Assembly (NCBI GenBank): GCA_963815125.1
Contig: CAWFFM010000013.1
Span: 31,672 to 95,671 of the forward strand
Length of the DNA: 64,000 nt
Reading direction: 5' to 3'
Origin: Actinocatenispora sp963815125
GTDB taxonomy: Bacteria; Actinomycetota; Actinomycetes; Mycobacteriales; Micromonosporaceae
In this document: in pieces, positions 61,891-64,000 of the stretch
How the letters are laid out: each line of letters begins with the position of its first letter
Numbering within the stretch: the stretch's first letter is position 1
Position numbers and translations under genes: made by a program
The notes under the pieces: model-generated
The model's database searches: none
The model's input: only the letters and a program-made list of their open reading frames with translations
Told to the model about the DNA's origin: nothing

Positions 61891-62105
61891 GTCGGTTCGG
61901 TGGGTGCGATGAGCCGTAGACCCTCCAGTCGTACGGTCAACGTGACCTCACGGCTGTCGGTGGGCGGCCACCAGCGTCCGGTGATGCGTGCCTCACCCGG
62001 TCGGGCGGGCGAGTACGCGACGTGGAAGATCTGGAACCGGTCGGTGCTGGTGTAGACGGCGCCGCAGCCGGGGCCGAGTTCGACCAGGTCCCCGGCGCTC
62101 ACCAT
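61887..62105 (-). CDS. Small protein (72 aa)
   Basis: ATG 62105 lies inside the end of the upstream gene (7-bp overlap). The product, MVSAGDLVELGPGCGAVYTS and onward, is beta-rich (FQIFHVAYSP, EVTLTVRLEGLRLI) and resembles its downstream neighbour in layout (GDLVELG versus GDIVLVRG). No known domain. Confidence 0.6.
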   Translation of the reverse strand: MVSAGDLVELGPGCGAVYTSTDRFQIFHVAYSPARPGEARITGRWWPPTDSREVTLTVRLEGLRLIAPTEPT

Positions 62106-62311
62106 GTCGGCGCCTTCGGTTGGCGGGCAAGCTCTTGCGCGTCGCGGGCGAGCTGGTACGGCTGGCACGGCCACGGTTGATGGCAGTGCGCGCAGCGCTG
62201 GACTTCGGTGGTCAGCTCGGCCCGGTGATAGTGCAGTACGGCCTGCGCGGAACGCCACAGCAGCACGTCGTGTACCTGGCCGGCGTCGGATGGCTGGGTC
62301 ACCGCCACCAC
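62099..62311 (-). CDS. Small Cys-rich protein (70 aa)
   Basis: GTG 62311 is within the end of the upstream gene (13-bp overlap). It carries CAHCHQPWPCQPYQLARDA, a short Cys/His cluster that could bind zinc, preceded by a predicted helix (VLLWRSAQAVLHYHRAELT). Similar small proteins are frequent beside Xre/DUF397 loci in actinomycetes (general knowledge). Confidence 0.55.
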   Translation of the reverse strand: MVAVTQPSDAGQVHDVLLWRSAQAVLHYHRAELTTEVQRCAHCHQPWPCQPYQLARDAQELARQPKAPTW

Positions 62312-62538
62312 TCCAGTACCCGGCAGGCCACGGCGTCGGGAGACGGCGCAGTGCCATCCTCCAGGTCGTCCGCCGGGCAGTGCCGCGCCGTGCAGCGGAC
62401 GATAACCTGACGCTGCCGCCGCTGGTCAGCAACCTGTAGCGCAGCGATGTACGGGTCCAACGGTGGAGCGTCGCGCAGGCGCTCCAGCCGCGCGTCAAAG
62501 TTCCTGGACCATCGACGGATACGATGAACCAGCCTCAC
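62299..62538 (-). CDS. Small basic protein (79 aa), first of the tiny-gene operon
   Basis: ATG 62538 begins MRLVHRIRRWSRNFDARLER. It is helical and Arg-rich, with two cysteines (RCTARHC) and the C-terminal VACRVLEWWR. The stop is inside the next gene. It faces the Xre gene across 351 bp. Function unknown. Confidence 0.55.
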   Translation of the reverse strand: MRLVHRIRRWSRNFDARLERLRDAPPLDPYIAALQVADQRRQRQVIVRCTARHCPADDLEDGTAPSPDAVACRVLEWWR

Positions 62539-62889
62539 GGTTACCTCCCAAGGGTTAAGTGAGGTGCGGGGTGCGGTGACCGGCCTGAGAACCTCACCGC
62601 ACCCCTCGCGCTCTTTACTTGTGGTTGCAGCTACATCGATCCCTGCGTAGGCAAACCCGGCATTTGAGCTGGGCCCGCACGGTAGAGCTGAGCGTCATCT
62701 GTGCATCCACAGACCTCGCCATGTCGATGAACAGAAAGTCATCGCTGCCCTACGTGACGCTAGCATCAACGCCATCATAGATGCAATATCCGTATGGAAG
62801 TAGGCATACGGATATTGCATTAGAGTCGCACCGGATGCTCCCTCGCAGGGACTCCGGAGCGTCAAGACGGACAGACTGGAGACAGCGAC
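62539..62889. promoter_or_regulatory. Divergent intergenic region
   Basis: The 351 bp between the tiny-gene operon and the Xre gene hold no gene. GTTAAGTGAGG near 62555 may belong to the minus-strand ribosome site and promoter (minus strand CCTCACTTAACC). The notable element is the inverted repeat at 62781-62820, listed separately. Confidence 0.35.
62781..62820. promoter_or_regulatory. Perfect 16-bp inverted repeat upstream of the Xre gene
   Basis: ATGCAATATCCGTATG (62781-62796) and CATACGGATATTGCAT (62805-62820) are exact complements around 8 bases. It is AT-rich, 70 bp before the Xre start, and well placed as an operator or overlapping promoter. It could equally form an RNA hairpin in the leader. 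Confidence 0.65.
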
Positions 62890-63741
62890 ATGAAGAGAGG
62901 CGTCAAGCGAGGCCGACCGTTCCGGCGTCGGCGGCTGGCTCACGAGCTGATCCGTCTGCGCGAAGCCGCCAACCTGAACGCAGAACAGGCCGCCGCTGCC
63001 GCAGGGATCGCACAGAGCTCCATCAGCCGCATTGAAGGCGCAACCGTGTCGGTGCGCAGCACCACCTTGCGCGCGGTCCTGGATGCGTATGAGGTCACCG
63101 GCGACCAACGCGACGCGTTGATCGCGCTGGCTGCTTCGGTTAATCACGAGGCCTGGTGGCATGCCTACGGAGACGTCGTACCGGACTGGCTTGAGGTCTA
63201 TGTCGACCTTGAGGCCGAGGCGAGCTCCCTAGCTGTGTACAGCGTTCAGTTCGTCGATGGTCTTCTCCAGACCGAGGACTACGCCCGCGCTGTCTACCAG
63301 GCAGGGCGCCTGGATGAGCCTGCGAACATCACCGAACGGCAGGTCCAGCTGCGGATGGAGCGACAGAAGCGGGTCCTGTCCGGTGAGATGGTCCTGGAGA
63401 TCATCATGGAGGAGTGGGCGCTGACCCGCGTCTATGGAAGTCGTGCCGTCATGCGCGCACAGCTCACCCATATGGCAGAGGTTGCATCGCTGCGAAATGT
63501 GCGGCTGCAGATCCTGCCGACCCGCAGCCAACCCAACGTCGTGGGCTCGTTCGCCCTGCTTGACTTCCCCGAGGTCGCGGACCCTACTGTCGCGTACATC
63601 GAGCACGAAGCAGGCGCACTTTACGTCGAAGACGCTGACCAGGTGAGGCGATACCATCAGGCATACGACCGGCTCCGCGCGTCTGCCATGAGCCCGGAGC
63701 ACACGGTCGACACCCTCGCCGAGCTAGCAAAGGATGTATAG
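62890..63741 (+). CDS. Xre-family regulator with DUF5753-type C-terminal domain
   Basis: A 283-residue protein: basic N-terminus, helix-turn-helix at about residues 18-75 (LIRLREAANLNAEQAAAAAG, IAQSSISRIEGATVSVRSTT), then the DUF5753-like domain (VQFVDGLLQTEDYARAVYQA, MEEWALTRVYG, VRLQILPTRS, FPEVADPTVAYIEHEAGALY). ATG 62890 follows GGAGA. Such regulators (for example BldB/WhiJ-associated families) usually have a small DUF397 partner, which is the next gene. Probably autoregulated through the inverted repeat upstream. Confidence 0.93.
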   Translation: MKRGVKRGRPFRRRRLAHELIRLREAANLNAEQAAAAAGIAQSSISRIEGATVSVRSTTLRAVLDAYEVTGDQRDALIALAASVNHEAWWHAYGDVVPDWLEVYVDLEAEASSLAVYSVQFVDGLLQTEDYARAVYQAGRLDEPANITERQVQLRMERQKRVLSGEMVLEIIMEEWALTRVYGSRAVMRAQLTHMAEVASLRNVRLQILPTRSQPNVVGSFALLDFPEVADPTVAYIEHEAGALYVEDADQVRRYHQAYDRLRASAMSPEHTVDTLAELAKDV

Positions 63742-63744
63742 CCG

Positions 63745-63960
63745 ATGAGCCTCGACAACCTCTGCCTCGACAGCGCGGAATGGATCAAGAGCACTCGCAG
63801 CGGCGGCAACGGCGGAACTTGCGTCGAGGTAGCCCGCAACCTCCCCGGCGTGGTCGCGGTACGGGACAGCAAGGACCCTGACGGCCCCGTGCTGGTCACG
63901 GCCCCGTCGGTCTGGCAAGCATTCGCAGCCACGGTCAAGGATGGCTCCCTCGACTCGTAG
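63745..63960 (+). CDS. DUF397 small partner protein
   Basis: A 71-residue DUF397 protein beginning 3 bp after the Xre stop: EWIKSTRSGGNGGTCVEVA, VAVRDSKDPDGPVL and a closing WQAFAATVKDG helix are the family signature. It is thought to act with or against the adjacent Xre regulator in development or toxin-antitoxin-like control. Confidence 0.94.
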   Translation: MSLDNLCLDSAEWIKSTRSGGNGGTCVEVARNLPGVVAVRDSKDPDGPVLVTAPSVWQAFAATVKDGSLDS

Positions 63961-64000
63961 CGCACTCAATACACCGCGACGTAGCGACGCAATTCGGATG

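Noticed and set aside
60885..64000. cas genes next to the array
   Set aside because: None of the proteins to the right shows a Cas motif; they are tiny unknown proteins, an Xre regulator and DUF397.
1..64000. tRNA, rRNA, prophage or conjugative element
   Set aside because: No tRNA-like cloverleaf, rRNA segment, phage structural gene, integrase or attachment-site repeat was recognised by eye; a covariance-model scan would be decisive for small RNAs.

Overview
The window is high-GC actinobacterial DNA with strong G/C third-position bias, GTG/TTG starts and many 4-nt ATGA/GTGA gene overlaps. Gene content points to a filamentous actinomycete, most likely of the Micromonosporaceae (inference): a Ser/Thr kinase, the mutase-upp-deoC-aldehyde dehydrogenase block, a menaquinone-type succinate dehydrogenase, a Roadblock protein, an Xre/DUF397 pair and two secondary-metabolite-like loci.

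Layout. 0-12.9 kb: membrane Ser/Thr kinase, phosphohexomutase, uracil phosphoribosyltransferase, deoxyribose-phosphate aldolase, an active aldehyde dehydrogenase overlapped by a truncated non-catalytic partner, two poorly characterised proteins, then an IS110-transposase-like protein without its first catalytic acids, coupled to a Roadblock/LC7 protein. 13.0-22.6 kb (minus strand): a peptide-type ABC importer with two lipoprotein binding proteins, two nearly identical B-type permeases, one C-type permease and two ATPases. 22.9-28.2 kb: a pterin-carbinolamine dehydratase, sdhCAB, a NUDIX hydrolase and a dehydratase homologue without its catalytic histidines.

28.9-38.5 kb is the most unusual part: ten tightly packed plus-strand genes encoding an FAD oxidase, a stand-alone adenylating enzyme, an acyl carrier protein, an orphan ectoine-synthase-like cupin, an acyl-CoA-dehydrogenase-type enzyme, a transglutaminase-like enzyme, a TrpB-like PLP enzyme, an EamA transporter, an ATP-grasp ligase and an unknown protein. 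They look like one pathway that loads an amino acid on a carrier, oxidises or cyclises it, joins it to another amino acid and exports the product. I do not recognise this combination.

38.5-50.9 kb: VOC and GNAT proteins, ychF, panD, a type II thioesterase, and a convergent four-gene operon (NAD-dependent dehydrogenase, PLP fold-II-like protein, C-A-T NRPS module, AT-less ketosynthase) whose last gene carries a frameshift; then a secreted CHAP protein. 50.9-51.7 kb is gene-free and repeat-rich. 51.7-59.5 kb: an Ada/AlkA fusion and Ogt (alkylation repair), a heterodimeric ABC exporter, a GNAT, and an ArsR-SRPBCC-VOC operon in which all three genes carry single-base indels in G/C runs.

59.6-60.9 kb is a type I-E-like CRISPR array (21 repeats, 20 spacers) with no cas gene in view; three consecutive spacers recur, diverged, as the next three. 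61.0-64.0 kb holds an overlapping operon of tiny minus-strand genes facing an Xre/DUF5753-type regulator with DUF397 partner, separated by a region with a perfect 16-bp inverted repeat. No rRNA, tRNA or intact insertion sequence was seen.
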